Assembly: GCA_037447655.1 (NCBI GenBank)
Contig: JBBHKE010000185.1
Location: forward strand, 1-64,000
Length of the DNA: 64,000 nucleotides
DNA from: Zygnema cylindricum
Lineage: Eukaryota; Streptophyta; Zygnematophyceae; Zygnematales; Zygnemataceae
Direction: 5' to 3'
The notes beneath the pieces were generated by a model that worked only from the letters and a program-made list of their open reading frames with translations, did not search any database and was not told the DNA's origin. Below are positions 10,891 through 22,530 of the stretch, in pieces (the stretch's first letter is position 1; every line of letters begins with the position of its first letter). Position numbers and translations under genes: made by a program.

Positions 10891-12140
10891 ACGTGTGATA
10901 GCTTAGTTTCCTTATTGTTAACTTGTCTCTCTTAAAGTCTCTTCCTACTTCTTCTCCCTCTTTCAAAATCTGATGCCAAAATAGAGGGTAATCTCGAATT
11001 TCTCCGAATAATTTCATCTTTTCCCCTATCCATAAAGTCCATATCCGTTCTTTCATCTTCCATTTTTGATCTTTCACCATCCTCTTCCCCTTGTTGAACT
11101 CGAAACTGTGGCTCCAAAAGAGAGTCATTCTCCATCAAAATTTTCCAGGGATCTACAATGTCATGGTGAACTGAAGTGTTGTTACAAGAATCAGAATCTA
11201 ACTCATTTTCATATTCAATTCTAATTCTGACCAATTTGGTATATTAAAAGGGATCTACTTATTTTCATTCATCCATAACTACCAACTGCTTAACTAGAAT
11301 GATATTTTCTTTCCCAATATCGTAAACTCTATATCCCTTTACATTTTCATCATATCCAAGTAGATACCCTAACTTTCCTCTTACATCCAACTTCGAATCA
11401 GATCTTTTCTGTATTTAGACTATAAACTTGCTCCCGAACACCTTTAAGTGTGAGACATCGGGTTTCCTCCTAGTCCATCTTTCATAAAGTGTTTGGCCTT
11501 TCTACGTCGAGGTGAGGACTCTATTCCTAAGAAATTTAGCACAAATCATTGCCTCTGCCCAGAAGCGTTTTTTTATCTTCTTATCTGTCAGCATGCTTCG
11601 GGCACAATCCGTTAATATCCGATTTAATCTCTCAACTACACCATTTTGTTTCGGATTCTTTGGGACAGTCTTTTGGTGCTGAACTCCCTCCTCTTTCTAA
11701 AAATCCTCAAACTGACAAGCTGTGTATTCCCCCCTATTATCACTCTTGACTCTCTTTATGGGGGTTTTATTTTGCTTTCATGAAATAGACTTTGAAATAC
11801 ATAGACCAGTCTATAGTAATAGGAAGCATAAATCTCTTCCCTCTAATTGATGGCACTTTGGCCAGTCCCCATATGTCAGTCTGAACTAGACCTAGGACTT
11901 TTTCAACTTTATATGTTGCGGTCTTTGGGAAAGGCAATAAGTGGGTCTTACCTTGAGCACATCTATTACATTCATTCAAAGTTTGAATTCCCTCTACTAC
12001 TCCCATATTCTTCATTTTTTTTAGTCTATCTTGATGGAATGCCCCATCGTTTATGCAAAATCATCAAGTCATTTACAACAACATAGTAAAATCCCTTGTT
12101 TCCATTACTCAAATTCAGCCTGAACATTCCTTAGCTACCC
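10891..12140 (-). pseudogene. Copia integrase (degenerate)
   Basis: The GCAQGK-type zinc-finger end reads CNRCAQGKTHLLPFP. The first acidic block reads VQTDIWGLAKVPS, and the catalytic Asp is retained there. The DNGGEY and NGVVERLN-like blocks can be followed with difficulty near 11620-11760 across stops. Downstream coding includes the family linker with the YLLGYDENVKGYRVYD-like block near 11330. Frameshifts are frequent, so this is a relic. Identity rests on colinearity with the better preserved copy at 18900-20406. Confidence 0.75.
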
Positions 12141-13655
12141 ATTTCAGCTACCCATTTCAGCTGTGAAGTATACTTCATCCTCATACCTAGCTGTAAAGAA
12201 TTTTTTCTTGGTGCTAGTCTCAAAACCTTTATCATCTAAAATTGATGTAAAGATAAGGTTTTTGTTCAGCTGAGGAATGGAAAGAACATTTGAAAAGGTG
12301 ATTGTTGATGTCTTAACTTCAACTAAGACTTTTAGATCCACTGATCCACCTAAACTAGTGGTTACTACTCTCCCATCCCTATACTTAATCTCAACATTAG
12401 GGATCTTTCTCATTTTAGTAAACATTTGTTTCTCTCTATACATATGCACAGAGGCACCTGAGTGAATAATCTAACCTTTTTCGAGAGCTTCTTTCCCTCC
12501 GCGAAAGGCACACTTCTTATCTCCGTCTCGGCCTTCATCTATAGCTGCTCATTGATTAGAAGTTCTCTATCATCGTCATTAGAATCCTCAATATTTTCTT
12601 CCGAATCCCATTTGACTTGTGTTCCCACAAGTGCCTTTCCTCTTTCTTCCTGCATATTCGCCGATCTTTCTTTCCTTAATTCTCAGCGCTATCAATCTAG
12701 TACACTCCGCCATGTAATGTCCTGGCTTCTTAAAGAAGTGATAAAGTGCCTTTGGATGTCTAGATCCAGATCCATTAGATTGGCTTCCTTTGCCTCCTCC
12801 CCCAAAATTTCCTTAAGGTTTCTTGTAATCCTTATTCCTCCAATCACTTCCCGCGGCCAATTTTTGAACACTCTTGCCACCTCTCCGAATCTCCATTGTA
12901 TTTTCCCAGACAAAAATCATCCCAACAACTAAATTCCACACCCGTCAATTGTCTTGCAAATCTTGTACTCTGTTAATAATGTTCCAATAATCATCAGGCA
13001 GCTTTATAAGTAGAGGATTTACTTTTTATTTCTCTGTCTCCTGCTTTACAACCCTCTCCCACTCCATAAAAAACTTGGCTAAATCATTACCAAAATCAAG
13101 CATCTTTCCCCCTTTGTAAGCATATGAATGCAACTTCTAATCAGCCAGTTGTTGCTGCTGAATCATTCTAGTCCAGTAAATGTTTACAAGAGCCATCCAC
13201 ATATCAGCCCCTTTGACCAAATTGAGGTGCGGGGTAGCAAGTACTTGAGTAAGATGTATGAGAATGAAGTGGGTTGCCACCATCTTGTTGTAATCCCAGA
13301 TAACAATATCATTCACCTCCGTTTTTGTAATAATTGCTACTAGTATAAATATTGTAGCTAGTGGTGTAAGCTTTTTTTTCCCCTTCTCTTTGCTTTTATC
13401 CAACACAATGATCTCTCCGTCATCATCTATCTCCTATGTCTGTTTTGATCCTCTTAAGAAAATGACCCCTCCAAAACGTGGTGGACACCCGGATTTGCAG
13501 ATGGCCGCCGTACACCACCACTCACACAATGTCCCATAGACGTTTTTGACAAAGTGCATCTTTCATCATAATCTCTGTGTATATGAACCTTGTTCCATTG
13601 AAAACGGGCACCCTAGAGGGTGAGCCCCTAACCTAAAACTATGTGGCCTCCATTG
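12141..13655 (-). pseudogene. Copia gag-protease (degenerate)
   Basis: Reading on the minus strand, the gag N-terminal block shows VPVFNGT and ALCQKRLWDIV, then the HLTQVLATPHL block at 13137-13406. A zinc knuckle near 12720 reads CHFF...GHYMAEC, so its second Cys is replaced by Phe. The protease site, usually D-S/T-G-A-S, reads HSGAS, which removes the catalytic Asp, and the preceding Trp codon is a stop. The core that follows carries LVEVKTSTITFSNVL. All domains therefore show lethal changes. Confidence 0.75.
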
Positions 13656-13918
13656 GCCCACAAAGTATGCAGCCTATGTAGAGCCTCTAAGATAATATAT
13701 GCCCATTTGACTTTCCCATTGAATAAGTGTCACCCTGACACAGATATACTCTGACAACCCTCACCTTTGTTAGGGCTTGACTCTCTTGTGTTAGACGCAA
13801 AAGAAATCTCTAAATTTGATCCTGTCAGCAATAAGTTCTATCTCGCGTAGATAACTTATTTATACAAAAGGTCACCTAGAGAGAGGCGCCTCAAAATATG
13901 CTAAGTCTGAACAACGAT
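13640..13918 (-). repeat. Family A LTR fragment (5' LTR end of the 9.5-13.9 kb element)
   Basis: The minus strand runs GACTTAG...GAGGCGCC, then a TATAAATAAG box and the leader segment to ...CAATGGAGGCCACATAG at 13640, matching the end of other family A LTRs. The stem-loops are mostly decayed here. The U3 half is absent and the sequence stops about 40 bp before another LTR begins. Confidence 0.65.
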
Positions 13919-13959
13919 CTGTACGGACGAACGAAATTTAAGATTTATCGAAACGCATT

Positions 13960-15056
13960 TGTTGAAAATTATGTATTTTCTAGGTCTATATTGGAAAAAA
14001 AAATAGAGTAAGTCAGCAAAGGCAGACTGCTTCTCGCTGAACTCTCTCCGGTCACCATACTTGTTGCACTCACTGAAGACCAGAGAGAGAGCTAGAGCCA
14101 TGGTTTTCTAAAGAGGATAGGCTAATTCGTAGTTTGTACCAAAAGAGGACTGCTAGAATCAAGATTTGATCCTGGTACCTACCATCCTTAATAGCCGTTA
14201 GCTTTAGCCTATAGCTTAGAGTCAATGATGAAATGCGTAGGGTACAATAGGTATTAATAAATGTACAAGTAGAGAATTCTAAGCAACTATCAAATAAACA
14301 AAAGATGTTCTAGACCAGATTTGAATAAGGGTCTATAGAGATATTTGTAGTGGTTTGCCTTATCCAATAAGGCATTAAAGAAGCGATACACGTAAAAGGT
14401 TTCAAAGATTAATAAACATTAACGTAACAGCTAATTATCACCAGACTAACGAAGAGGAACAATTCATGCATCTACGCAAATCTGAACCGTGCAAAATATG
14501 TTTTGATCGAACGGCCGGCATTGTAGCCGCCACGCAAAGTGAGCTTTTGGCAGCATTTGGAGATAGCATCACGCGCTGCCACATGGTTTCACATTATTGG
14601 ATACCAGAGAAGATGGGAGGAGAACCATGGCTCCCGATTTGACAGGTGTCACCTTGTAGACCATGTCGTACAATGGCCGTACAATAAGTAAATCTCCCAT
14701 TGTACCTTCTTGTACTATATAGTGTTCTTATTGGACTAGGGTTTAGTAGTAGGTAGTTGTGAGTAGGCAGACCAAGACTTAGTGATATTTAGGTACCTCT
14801 CTCTATGAGAGCTTATAACTATAAAGGTCATCTTTGACCAGCCATAACTTAATGCTCCGGTGAGCAAATTCAGTGATTCTTTTTGCTGCCGACTCAGGGG
14901 AGTCCAAGCTACACAGCGGTGTATTCGGTCAGAGTCTTTGCGTGCCAGGGTGGCACTTATTCAGTGGGAAAGTCAAAGTGGGGAATATTGTCCAAAACAC
15001 ATATTCAAGCTTTGCATTCTGTGGTGGAACTAAGCACACAGAAGGTCTACTCTTCA
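13960..15056 (+). repeat. Family A LTR (apparently solo)
   Basis: It starts TGTTGAAAATTATG and ends ...AAGGTCTACTCTTCA over about 1097 bp, with no pol sequence attached on either side. The TATA region (TATAACTATAAAGG) lies near 14815. It is followed by three inverted repeats: GGTCA/TGACC at 14827-14840, TGCTC/GAGCA at 14853-14866 and GACTC/GAGTC at 14891-14904. Flanks GCATT and CTAGA do not form a target duplication, so it may have lost its partner by rearrangement. The 3' end is placed by alignment to the 6158 relic and is approximate. Confidence 0.7.
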
Positions 15057-15708
15057 CTAGAGTGAAGGTGTATTGGGGTTATGATTGTCAAGGGATCATT
15101 CATTTGGGTTATATCAACTTGGAGTCGACATTATCTAGATTAGCTTCTTTTGGATCTGCCAATTTGTGGGCAATGAAGCCCATAGAATTTCAGCATTAAA
15201 TTCTTTTTTTTTTTTATAGTGCGATCATTATCATTATGCGAATTATGCCATAATGTTTCAAACTCAATGTCTTTTCCGGGAAGGAAAAAATGCGTCAACG
15301 GATATCCTTTGGCAAAGATTTTTTCGTCGCTTTGGTTAGATTTAAAATCACGTTGTATAAAGGCACATGGTTTTTGCCAAATGTTAGGTTGTAATCGCTT
15401 GTCCGTCGTGGATTCTATCTTTTTTTACCAAGTGTACCAATAGAAACGTCCATTGTGGGGAAAATGTCCTTCTATAGAAAGTCGAGGACACTCTTCAAAC
15501 ACTGGACAAAAAGAGCTATTCAAATCTATGTATATTCAAGGTATGTATTTGCCTATGTTGAAAAGAAGTAATTAATATTCACTTCTTAATTTAGACTCTA
15601 CACTGAAGAGAGAGAGAGAGTCACCATGGTTGACGCCATAGTCGAAAAGAAACGACAGACAAACAAACAAATTGAAAAATTCCCAAAATGTTGCCCTGAA
15701 CAAGATAT
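15057..15708. other. No gene recognised
   Basis: Intergenic DNA with a GA microsatellite (about 15606-15622) and T-rich runs. No recognisable coding or RNA feature. Confidence 0.4.
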
Positions 15709-16109
15709 TGTTGTTCTACAACCACCGGTGCAGGTGGAGGAGCAGCAGTAGTAGTAGAACTAGACATGATACACTTTCAAAAGCTATCAAGAATCCTACC
15801 AAACAGTTGTTTTTAAGTGCTCACCAAATCTTATTCAAGCATCCTAACCTCACAAAACTCTATCAAAATATAAAGTAGCATAAACACTGACAACTCCCAA
15901 AGTTTCAGCACAATTGACTTGACAACACTCAAGATATAATACTCAGAAGTTTCCCAAAAACTTTTTGCAATTTTACTACTTGAAAATCTGATACAACACA
16001 TGATGTGTTTTGAGTCCTAAGTCTTATACTTGTGTTGTACCGGCGATACCAGTGTACCTGAGAGGTACATCAAACCACCAAGCTAACACTAATCTGTCAA
16101 TCTACCACT
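15709..16109 (-). repeat. Family F LTR, 3' part
   Basis: On the minus strand it contains the GTATAAGACTTAGGA promoter block and ends ...GTAGAACAACA at 15709. The last 60 bases form an open frame beginning ATG and rich in Ser, Thr, Ala and Pro, ending Glu-Gln-Gln. The same frame sits at the same place in the 56661 copy. Its U3 side ends where a plus-strand B LTR start appears. Confidence 0.7.
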
Positions 16110-16241
16110 TGTTGTTTTGAAAGTCAGTTTCATGCGTACAAGACAGTTTGTGCATAACGGCTTATTGGATTTAATATAGTGGTTCAAATGGATTCACGAT
16201 TGGGGGAGCGAACGAACAAATGTAATTTAAGTGACATAAAA
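16110..16241 (+). repeat. Family B LTR start, cut by a family A insertion
   Basis: It begins TGTTGTTTTGAAAGTCAG, matching the B LTR starts at 31408 (+) and 21742 (-), and continues through the GGTTCAAATGGAT and GGGGGAG blocks. It is broken at 16241, where the 3' LTR end of a minus-strand family A element abuts. The remainder of this LTR is not found on the other side of that element. Confidence 0.65.
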
Positions 16242-17296
16242 TGAAACTCTGAGACCTCCATAAGTCCTCAGAGTGGACAGCTTCCAAGAAGCCTCTAGGA
16301 TAACCCTGACCCCTTTGTGTTTCAGCAAAAACAACTGCCACACTGGCAGACAAAAACTCTGACGAACTTCACCTCTGTGAAGGCAAGACTCCCCTGAGTC
16401 GATAGCAAAAAGAATCTCTGAATTTGCTCCCCTGAGCAGTAAGTTATGGAGGGTCAAAGTTGACCTTTTGTACAGAAGCTCTCTGGGAGAGAGGGTCCTA
16501 TCTCCTAATTTTTCTAAGTCCTATCTCTCTCAAAGACTCTATTTACTGATGTACGGAGCCAATCAGATTATAGTTCCGTTCACAAAAGTACAGCTGCCGG
16601 TGTACTTTCTGTATGGACACTGTACGACATGGCCTAAATGTCGACACGTGGTATGTCCGGATTCGTTCCCTTAATCCTCGGAGATGCCGCGATCGAATGT
16701 CATTCTGCCACGTGTCATCCGATGTGGGGATGACCACAAACCGCCAAAATCCCCTTCTGCGATCTCGGCGTTAATTTCGGCCGTCCGATTAAATTCACAT
16801 TTAATCGTAGCCGTAATAAATACATGCGTTGTATTCTTTTCATGAAAGAAATAAATACGCGGTATTGGTTCCTTATCTGTACCGTAATCCATACTTTAAC
16901 ATTACTGGATCTATGTATCCCGTAAACAGTTACAGTTAAATGAATTATCCTACCAGATAATGTTTAACTAAATATCAAACCATATAGTACGTAACACTAG
17001 TTCTAGACTTAACGGCTAAGGCTACCGGCTACTGACTGTCTCCCGTCCGGTGGGTACTACGATCAAATCCTGTGGCCGGCACTTACCTTTTAGTAAATAA
17101 ACCCCTAACTAATATATATTTCCCGTAAACCTCTGAATAGCCTAGGTAGCCATGGCTCTAGCTCCCTCTCCAATTTCTCAGTGACTGCGACAAGTTTGAG
17201 AGTTGGAGAGAGAAGTTAGAGGTAGACTGCCTCGGCTTCTTTCTATATTTCTATTTAGACCTAGAAAATACTTTAAATGGACCATTTATTTCTACA
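16242..17296 (-). repeat. Family A 3' LTR
   Basis: The LTR has TG...CA ends on the minus strand, from TGTAGAAATAAATGG to GGAGGTCTCAGAGTTTCA, and is 1055 bp long. It follows the purine tract AAATAAGGGGAG. Stem-loops TGCTC/GAGCA (16425-16438) and GACTC/GAGTC (16387-16400) are perfect, and GGTCA/TGACC lies just upstream. Two G-boxes sit near 16644 and 16708. The end includes an ATG and the next codons of gag. Confidence 0.88.
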
Positions 17297-17309
17297 CTCC
17301 CCTTATTTT

Positions 17310-18900
17310 CTAGTCAATCTTTAATTTCAGACCACACTTCTCCCTGCAGAAAATTAGCTTAGGGGAAGGCACAGGTTTGTTCATCATATCTGCTACCATC
17401 TCACTATCTGGTCGGTACTCTAAACTGATTATTTTGTTTTCTACTTTCTCTCTAACAAAGCTGAGTTTGATGTCCATGTGTCTGGCTTTAAAATGATGTT
17501 TAGGATTGGCAGAAATAGCAATTGCTGCCTGATTATCACAAAAAAAATTCTGCACACCACTCTTAAGGTGACCAAGCTCACCAAGCAAAGACTTGACCCA
17601 CATCAATTCTTTTACAGCAGAGCAAGAGGCCATATACTCAGCCTCCATGGTGGACTGAGCTATAACTTTTTGTTGTTTGCTACTCCAACAGCAAGCCCCA
17701 TCACCCACATATAATACATATCCAAAAGTGCATCTCCTCATCGGAGCATCACCATAACTGGCATCACTCCAAGTAGTGATGTCAGTATTCTCCCCACCCA
17801 AATGTAACCATAGATCCCTTATTCCTATCAAATATCTAAGGACTCTTTTAGTTGCCTCCCAATCCTTCTTAGTGGGAGTATTTAGACTTCTACTGAGCAC
17901 TCCTACAGCTACAGCTAAATCCGGTCGGGTACAATTCATAAAATAGATTACACTTCCCACTTCTTGCCTATAAGGAATAGTCTGCATGAACTTTTGTTCT
18001 TCAAGAGATAATTCCTCGTCTAAGACTATGACTCCTTCTTCCTCACTCCCCTCACTTCCCTTCTTCAACTCCATTGGAGTTGTACAACTATTAGCTTTAT
18101 CCATTTGAAATTTTTCAAGCATGTTACCTATTGCTTCCTTTTGAGTCAATCTTATAATTTTTCTTTTTCGGTCTCTCTCTACTTGCATTCCCAAAATATT
18201 TTTTGCTTCCCCTATATCCTTCATTTCAAATCTCCCCTTAAGATCGGTTTTCAGTTTATTAATTTTTTTCATTGATTTACTGAAAACAAGCAAATCATCA
18301 ACATAAATTGCAATAAATATAAAACCTTCCTTATCTTCGAAAACATAGATTGAGTGATCTGAGCTGATCCGGATATATCCCAGACCGTTAAAAAACTCAT
18401 CAAGCTTCTTATTCCACTGTCGAGGCGCCTATTTCAAACCATAAAGAGATTTAATCAGCCGCATACCTTACTCTCCTCTCCTTCCTCCACAAACCCTTCG
18501 GGTTGTCGCATGAAGATCTCCTCTTCCAATTCTCCATGCAAAAAGGCTGTCATGATGTCCATCTGGTGCACTTCCATGTCTTCCGCTGCTACCAGGCTGA
18601 GAAGTATGCGGACGAAGGGAAATCTGACCACCAGGGCAAAGGTTTCCTTGTAGTCAATTCCCTCCTTTTGTGTAAATCCCTTTGCCACTAGTCGGGCCTT
18701 GTAGCGCTCGATTGTGTTATTTGGGTTCAGTTTTAATTTGAAAACCCACTTACAACCGATTGGTTTTCGGTTAGGTGGACAATCCACCAGCTCCCAAGTA
18801 TCGGCTGCCATAATTGAAGCCATCTCCTCATTGATGGCTGTCTTCCACCGATTTCTTTCTGGACAATTCATCGCCTCTCCATAAGTTTGAGGTTCATCTT
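17310..18900 (-). pseudogene. Copia RT-RNase H, nearly intact
   Basis: This encodes the reverse transcriptase and RNase H that copy the element RNA. RT blocks in order are GCKWVFKLKLNPNN, GFTQKEGIDYKETFA, MDIMTAFLHGELEEEIFMRQ and YVDDLLVFSK. RNase H blocks are TTWSDASYGDAP, FGYVLYVGDGACCW, QSTMEAEYMAS, FFCDNQAAIAIS, KARHMDIKLSFVREK and MVADMMNK. It ends with a stop at 17310, 13 bp before the LTR. Faults are a stop in SLYGLK-APRQW (CAG to TAG, near 18430) and a frameshift near 18460. Repairable-looking but not functional as it stands. Confidence 0.9.
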
Positions 18901-20406
18901 GATGAGATAGTTTAGTTACCTTGTTATTAACATGTTTTTCTTGCAGTCTTTGACTGCTTCTCCTTCCCCCCTCAAAATCTGAGGCTGGAATAGATGGTTC
19001 TCGTGGATTCTTTCGAATAAACTCGGCTTCTCCCTTATCCGTTGATTCCGAATCAATTTCCACCACGTCTTCCGCTTCGGGTAGAGTTGTCACTAGAGTT
19101 TCCGTAGCCGAGTCCTTTTCGGTCTGATTTGTACCTGCAAGAATGTCATCTTCTCTAAAACCTGGATAGTTATGAAGCTCAAAGTCATCAGAATTTTCTG
19201 ACTCAAATCTGATTTTTACTGACTTTGTATATTTGAAGGGATCCACAGACTTTCCTTCATCCATAACTACTAGATGCTTTACTAAGATTATATCTTCCCT
19301 TTTTAGATCATAAAGTCTATATCCTTTAACATCCTCATCATATCCTAATAAGTATTCCGGTTTTCCTTTATGATCTAGCTTCCAATTAGACTGATCTGTA
19401 TCTAGACAGAATACTTGACTGCCGAAAACCTTTAAGTGAGATATGTCTAGTTTCCGGCCTGTCCATCTCTCATAAGGTGTTTTATCTTTTATAGCTGAAG
19501 TAAGAACTCTATTTTTGAGGTAATTAGCACAGTTCATTGCTTCTGCCCAAAACCTTTTTCGTATCTTTTTATCTGACAACATACGTCTAGCACTATCACC
19601 TAGAGTTTTATTTAACCTTTCAGCTACCCCATTCGGTTATGGGTTTTCTGGAACTCTCTTTTGGTGTTGGACCCCATCTTCCCTCAAAAAATCCTCAAAC
19701 TGGTTAAAAGTATACTCTCCACCATTGTCACTCCTTATTCTCTTGATTGGAGTTTCATGGAGTTTTCGCTCCATGCTTTATATTGTCTAAAACAATCCTG
19801 AGCTTCGGACTTGTTTTTCAAAAAATACACTCGGGAATACCGAGACCAATCATCAGTGATGGTCATCATAAATCTCTTCCCCCCCGGTGAGGGCACTTTA
19901 GCCGGTCCCCAAATATCTGTGTGTACTAGATCTAGAATTTTTTCTCCCTCATAGGTGTCTGTTTTAGGAAAGGGTAATCTGTGTGTTTTACCTTGAGCAC
20001 ATCCACTACAATCACTTATATTATCACTCTCACTGAACTTAATCCCTTCCACCACTCCCATCTTTTTCATCTCTCTTAACTTGTCTAGATTCACATGCCC
20101 AAGCCTCTTATGCCACATCATAATATCATGAACACCAGCATAATAAAGTTTCTTTGTTTCATTACTTAAAACCAGCCTAAACATCCCATGGCTACCTTTC
20201 TCAGCAATGAAATAGACATCCTCCTCAAAACTAGAAGTAAAGACTCCTTCCCTAGTGCTATTAAAAAAACCCTTATCATCTAATATAGATGTAGAGATGA
20301 GGTTTTTGTTCAGCTCCATAATAAACAATATATCGGAGAATGTTACTATGGATGTCTTTCTTTCTACTAACACTTTCAAATCTACCGATCCTACAAGAGT
20401 AGTGGT
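18901..20406 (-). pseudogene. Copia integrase with protease C-terminus
   Basis: The zinc-binding HHCC part reads WHKRLGHVN...CSGCAQGK. Catalytic acidic positions are seen in HTDIWGPAKVP, in the DNGGEY-type block near 19720 and in NGVAERLNKTL (near 19625). A stop codon precedes NGVAERL and the frame changes around 19735. The C-terminal part runs through GRKLDISHLKVFGS and a charged linker into RT. Upstream, LVERKTSIVTFSDIL belongs to the end of the protease region. The sequence is interrupted at 20406 by a B LTR, so the protease catalytic site is missing. Confidence 0.88.
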
Positions 20407-21742
20407 TGTTGTTCATAGCTCTTTTCAGCCATGAATGTACCCTCGGAAGCACCACAGACTACCCCAAAACAGCCTCTTTTGGTTCCACTCAGAATTCTAC
20501 AGAAAAACCAAACCAAGTTGAAACTTTTCAACCAGATATTTCCTAGTTCACTAAGTATTCCCACCAAATTTCATATAATAATACCAAATCGAATAATCAC
20601 AACACTCAGTCAAAGCTGCAGAAAACCAGCGTGCCAGAACTTTGATAAATCTGACCAACTTCACAATGAAGGTCCAAGCAAATCAGACACACAATAGGTC
20701 TGCAAATTTGCCACAATATTTCCCACACAAGGAGGAACACACATGCAAATTCCAGATAATTCTACCAATAAAACTGAGCGCAATTCTCAGATGAAATTTC
20801 GAAAAAGGAACTGAAACAATGTCTGTCCAAAAAGTTCCCTTAGTCTAGAAATGACTAAGTCCTACAAATATACACTACATCTTACTACTAACTGTACGGA
20901 GGTATACCAGCCGTACGTAATCAATCAACTACCTATATTAATGTGAGTGTACCTAAGATCTACACTAATAATTAAATACACAAGACAAAACATTGTTAAA
21001 TATTTACACGTCGTACGAAATCCGTCAAACGAATTACGACCGTCCAAAATAAATATCATGTGATGGACGCGATTTCGCGTCCCTCACCAAACTGAGGGCG
21101 CTGCCGTCCGTAGCTCCGGTGGCGTCCAATTCATCACAAGTTGACCGCCGCGTTATGTTTCGTACGACCGACGTACAATTTAAATCATTTCGAATGTTAA
21201 TCATCGGATCGCTTCGCGATCCGCCGTCCATTTCTCCATCACATTCAACACTTTCGTCTATGTTTCTTCGCGTCACTTGAAGTCCAATTCCGTACATTCA
21301 ATACTCTTAGTACTTAGTACGCAAGCTGCTATGGTTGCGATGTGACCAGCGCAGCATGGCAGCACAATATCTTTTTCATACATGCTGCTATGTCTGCGGT
21401 GTGACCAGCGCAGCATGGCTGCATAGCAATGTGATATAGAGAGGACTAAAGGTTTCCAAAAACCAACACTCCCCCAAACCTTTAGACTCTCTCAGCCACT
21501 AAGTCCACATTCTTCCCTTCTCCCCTTTTGTTCAACCGGTACCATTGCTTCCGCTAACGTTACCACTGCTTCAACTAATTTCGTACATCCCAAGCAATTA
21601 GTACCATTACTCCCCCAATTCGCAGATCCATTCGAACCTCCACAGTAAATCAAGATAGCATTAGAATCTTATACTGTACCCACGAAACATTTTGTACGCA
21701 CGAAACGACACGCCCTCACGAAACTGACTTTTCAAAACAACA
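20407..21742 (-). repeat. Family B 3' LTR
   Basis: The minus strand starts TGTTGTTTTGAAAAG at 21742, right after a GGGGGAG purine tract, and ends ...GCTATGAACAACA at 20407, over 1336 bp. It matches the B LTR at 31408-32639 at both ends. It ends inside the coding region of the family A element, so the B element inserted there. An ATG with about eight codons (MAEKSYEQ) lies at the very end. A 58-bp period tandem repeat lies at 21325-21422. Confidence 0.85.
21325..21422 (-). repeat. Two-copy 58-bp tandem repeat in the B LTR
   Basis: Two copies of a unit containing GTGACCAGCGCAGCATGGC begin at 21325 and 21383, with an AT-rich spacer in each period. Confidence 0.7.
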
Positions 21743-21754
21743 CTCCCCCGAAAA
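21743..21754 (-). other. Polypurine tract of the B element
   Basis: On the minus strand TTTTCGGGGGAG directly precedes the LTR start, the normal place for the plus-strand primer of LTR elements. Confidence 0.7.
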
Positions 21755-21913
21755 TTTAGTTTCGTGCATCTGGAATTAAATATGCCGCGTGTTAAAAATA
21801 ACTGTACCTTTCCGTACCTGCAAATTTCCTCCCTTTTTCCCTTTCGTTCAAACTTCACCACTGCTTCCGCTGCGCTGCGTTGCTGCGTTGCGACGCGAAC
21901 TGCTTTTGCCGAT

Positions 21914-21962
21914 TCACCACTGCTCCAGCTGCGTTACTGCTCCAGCTGCGTTACTGCTCCAA
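21914..21962 (+). repeat. CTGCTCCAGCTGCGTTA short tandem repeat
   Basis: About 2.5 copies of a 17-bp unit lie in the B internal region just upstream (minus strand) of the polypurine tract. Neighbouring bases are also rich in GCTGCG. Confidence 0.75.
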
Positions 21963-22139
21963 CTTCTTTCTGCCATTTCTTCCAAAAATGCGTCCTCTCC
22001 AAAAACCATTGCTACCGTTGCCTCTTCTTGAGTCTTCAAAAATTAAACTTTCTTTTCAACTAATTTAAAAAAAAACAAAATGCAAAATTCGAAATTTTAC
22101 ATATATTACTGAATTTTAATGGTAGTCACCTCCGTAAAC

Positions 22140-22496
22140 TTACTTTTCACGCCGTCTTCTTTTAACCACTTTCGGAACATGTTTTCTTCTACTAGTGATC
22201 CTTTGAGTCCTGCCTGTTTTCTTTGTTTTCTTAATGATTTTTTGTGTTTTATGTAAGTTTACATCTTTGTCACCGTTTTCTACCCTTTTAATGTCATGAA
22301 TTCTAATTCCTGCCTTTTTCTTCACTAATGTCTTCTTCCAGGTTTCTTTTCCTATTTTTCCAATTTTTGCAGTTTTATTTCGTTTTCCAAAATTACAAAC
22401 TCCCTCTCTTACCCCAATAATCTGAACATTTTTCCTCTCATCTTCTCTAAGGTCATTTAATTCCACATCCACATTATTTTTCTGTTCCACTATCAC
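22140..22496 (-). CDS. Unrecognised Lys-rich ORF in the B internal region
   Basis: An open frame of up to 118 codons that begins with a GTG rather than ATG if read from its first possible start. The product is very basic, with a Lys/Arg-rich C-terminal half (KKTKKTGRTQRI then ...VVKRRRREK). No family is recognised. It lies between a second open frame and the 3' LTR of the B element, the place where some plant LTR elements carry extra ORFs. It could equally be a decayed part of a longer gene. Confidence 0.35.
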   Translation of the reverse strand: MIVEQKNNVDVELNDLREDERKNVQIIGVREGVCNFGKRNKTAKIGKIGKETWKKTLVKKKAGIRIHDIKRVENGDKDVNLHKTQKIIKKTKKTGRTQRITSRRKHVPKVVKRRRREK

Positions 22497-22530
22497 TCCC
22501 CATCTTTTCCCCCCACTCCTTTTACTTCAC

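Larger units (their letters stand above)
9490..13918 (-). mobile_element. Family A copia element, degenerate, no 3' LTR
   Basis: On the minus strand the order is partial 5' LTR (13640-13918), gag, protease, integrase, RT and RNase H, which is the Ty1/copia order with integrase before RT. The RNase H end fades out at about 9490 and no 3' LTR follows. The 5' LTR is cut at its U3 side, close to a plus-strand family A LTR at 13960. Many stops and frame changes show it is old. It is the only nearly full-order family A copy without an internal insertion. Confidence 0.85.
16242..20406 (-). mobile_element. Family A copia element, 5' part lost
   Basis: On the minus strand it reads protease end, integrase, RT, RNase H and 3' LTR. 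The upstream end is interrupted at 20406 by the 3' LTR of a B element, and gag plus 5' LTR do not reappear beyond it. Coding integrity is the best among family A copies, with only a few stops or frame changes, which suggests relatively recent activity. Confidence 0.88.

Noticed and set aside
13955-15061. Target duplication around the LTR at 13960
   Set aside because: Flanks GCATT and CTAGA differ, so a simple solo-LTR origin cannot be claimed.
14873-15199. Open frame starting MILFAADSGES, also seen in other LTRs
   Set aside because: The similarity follows from conserved LTR nucleotides. The frame is not kept in the copies at 3440 and 23700, so it is not a protein gene.
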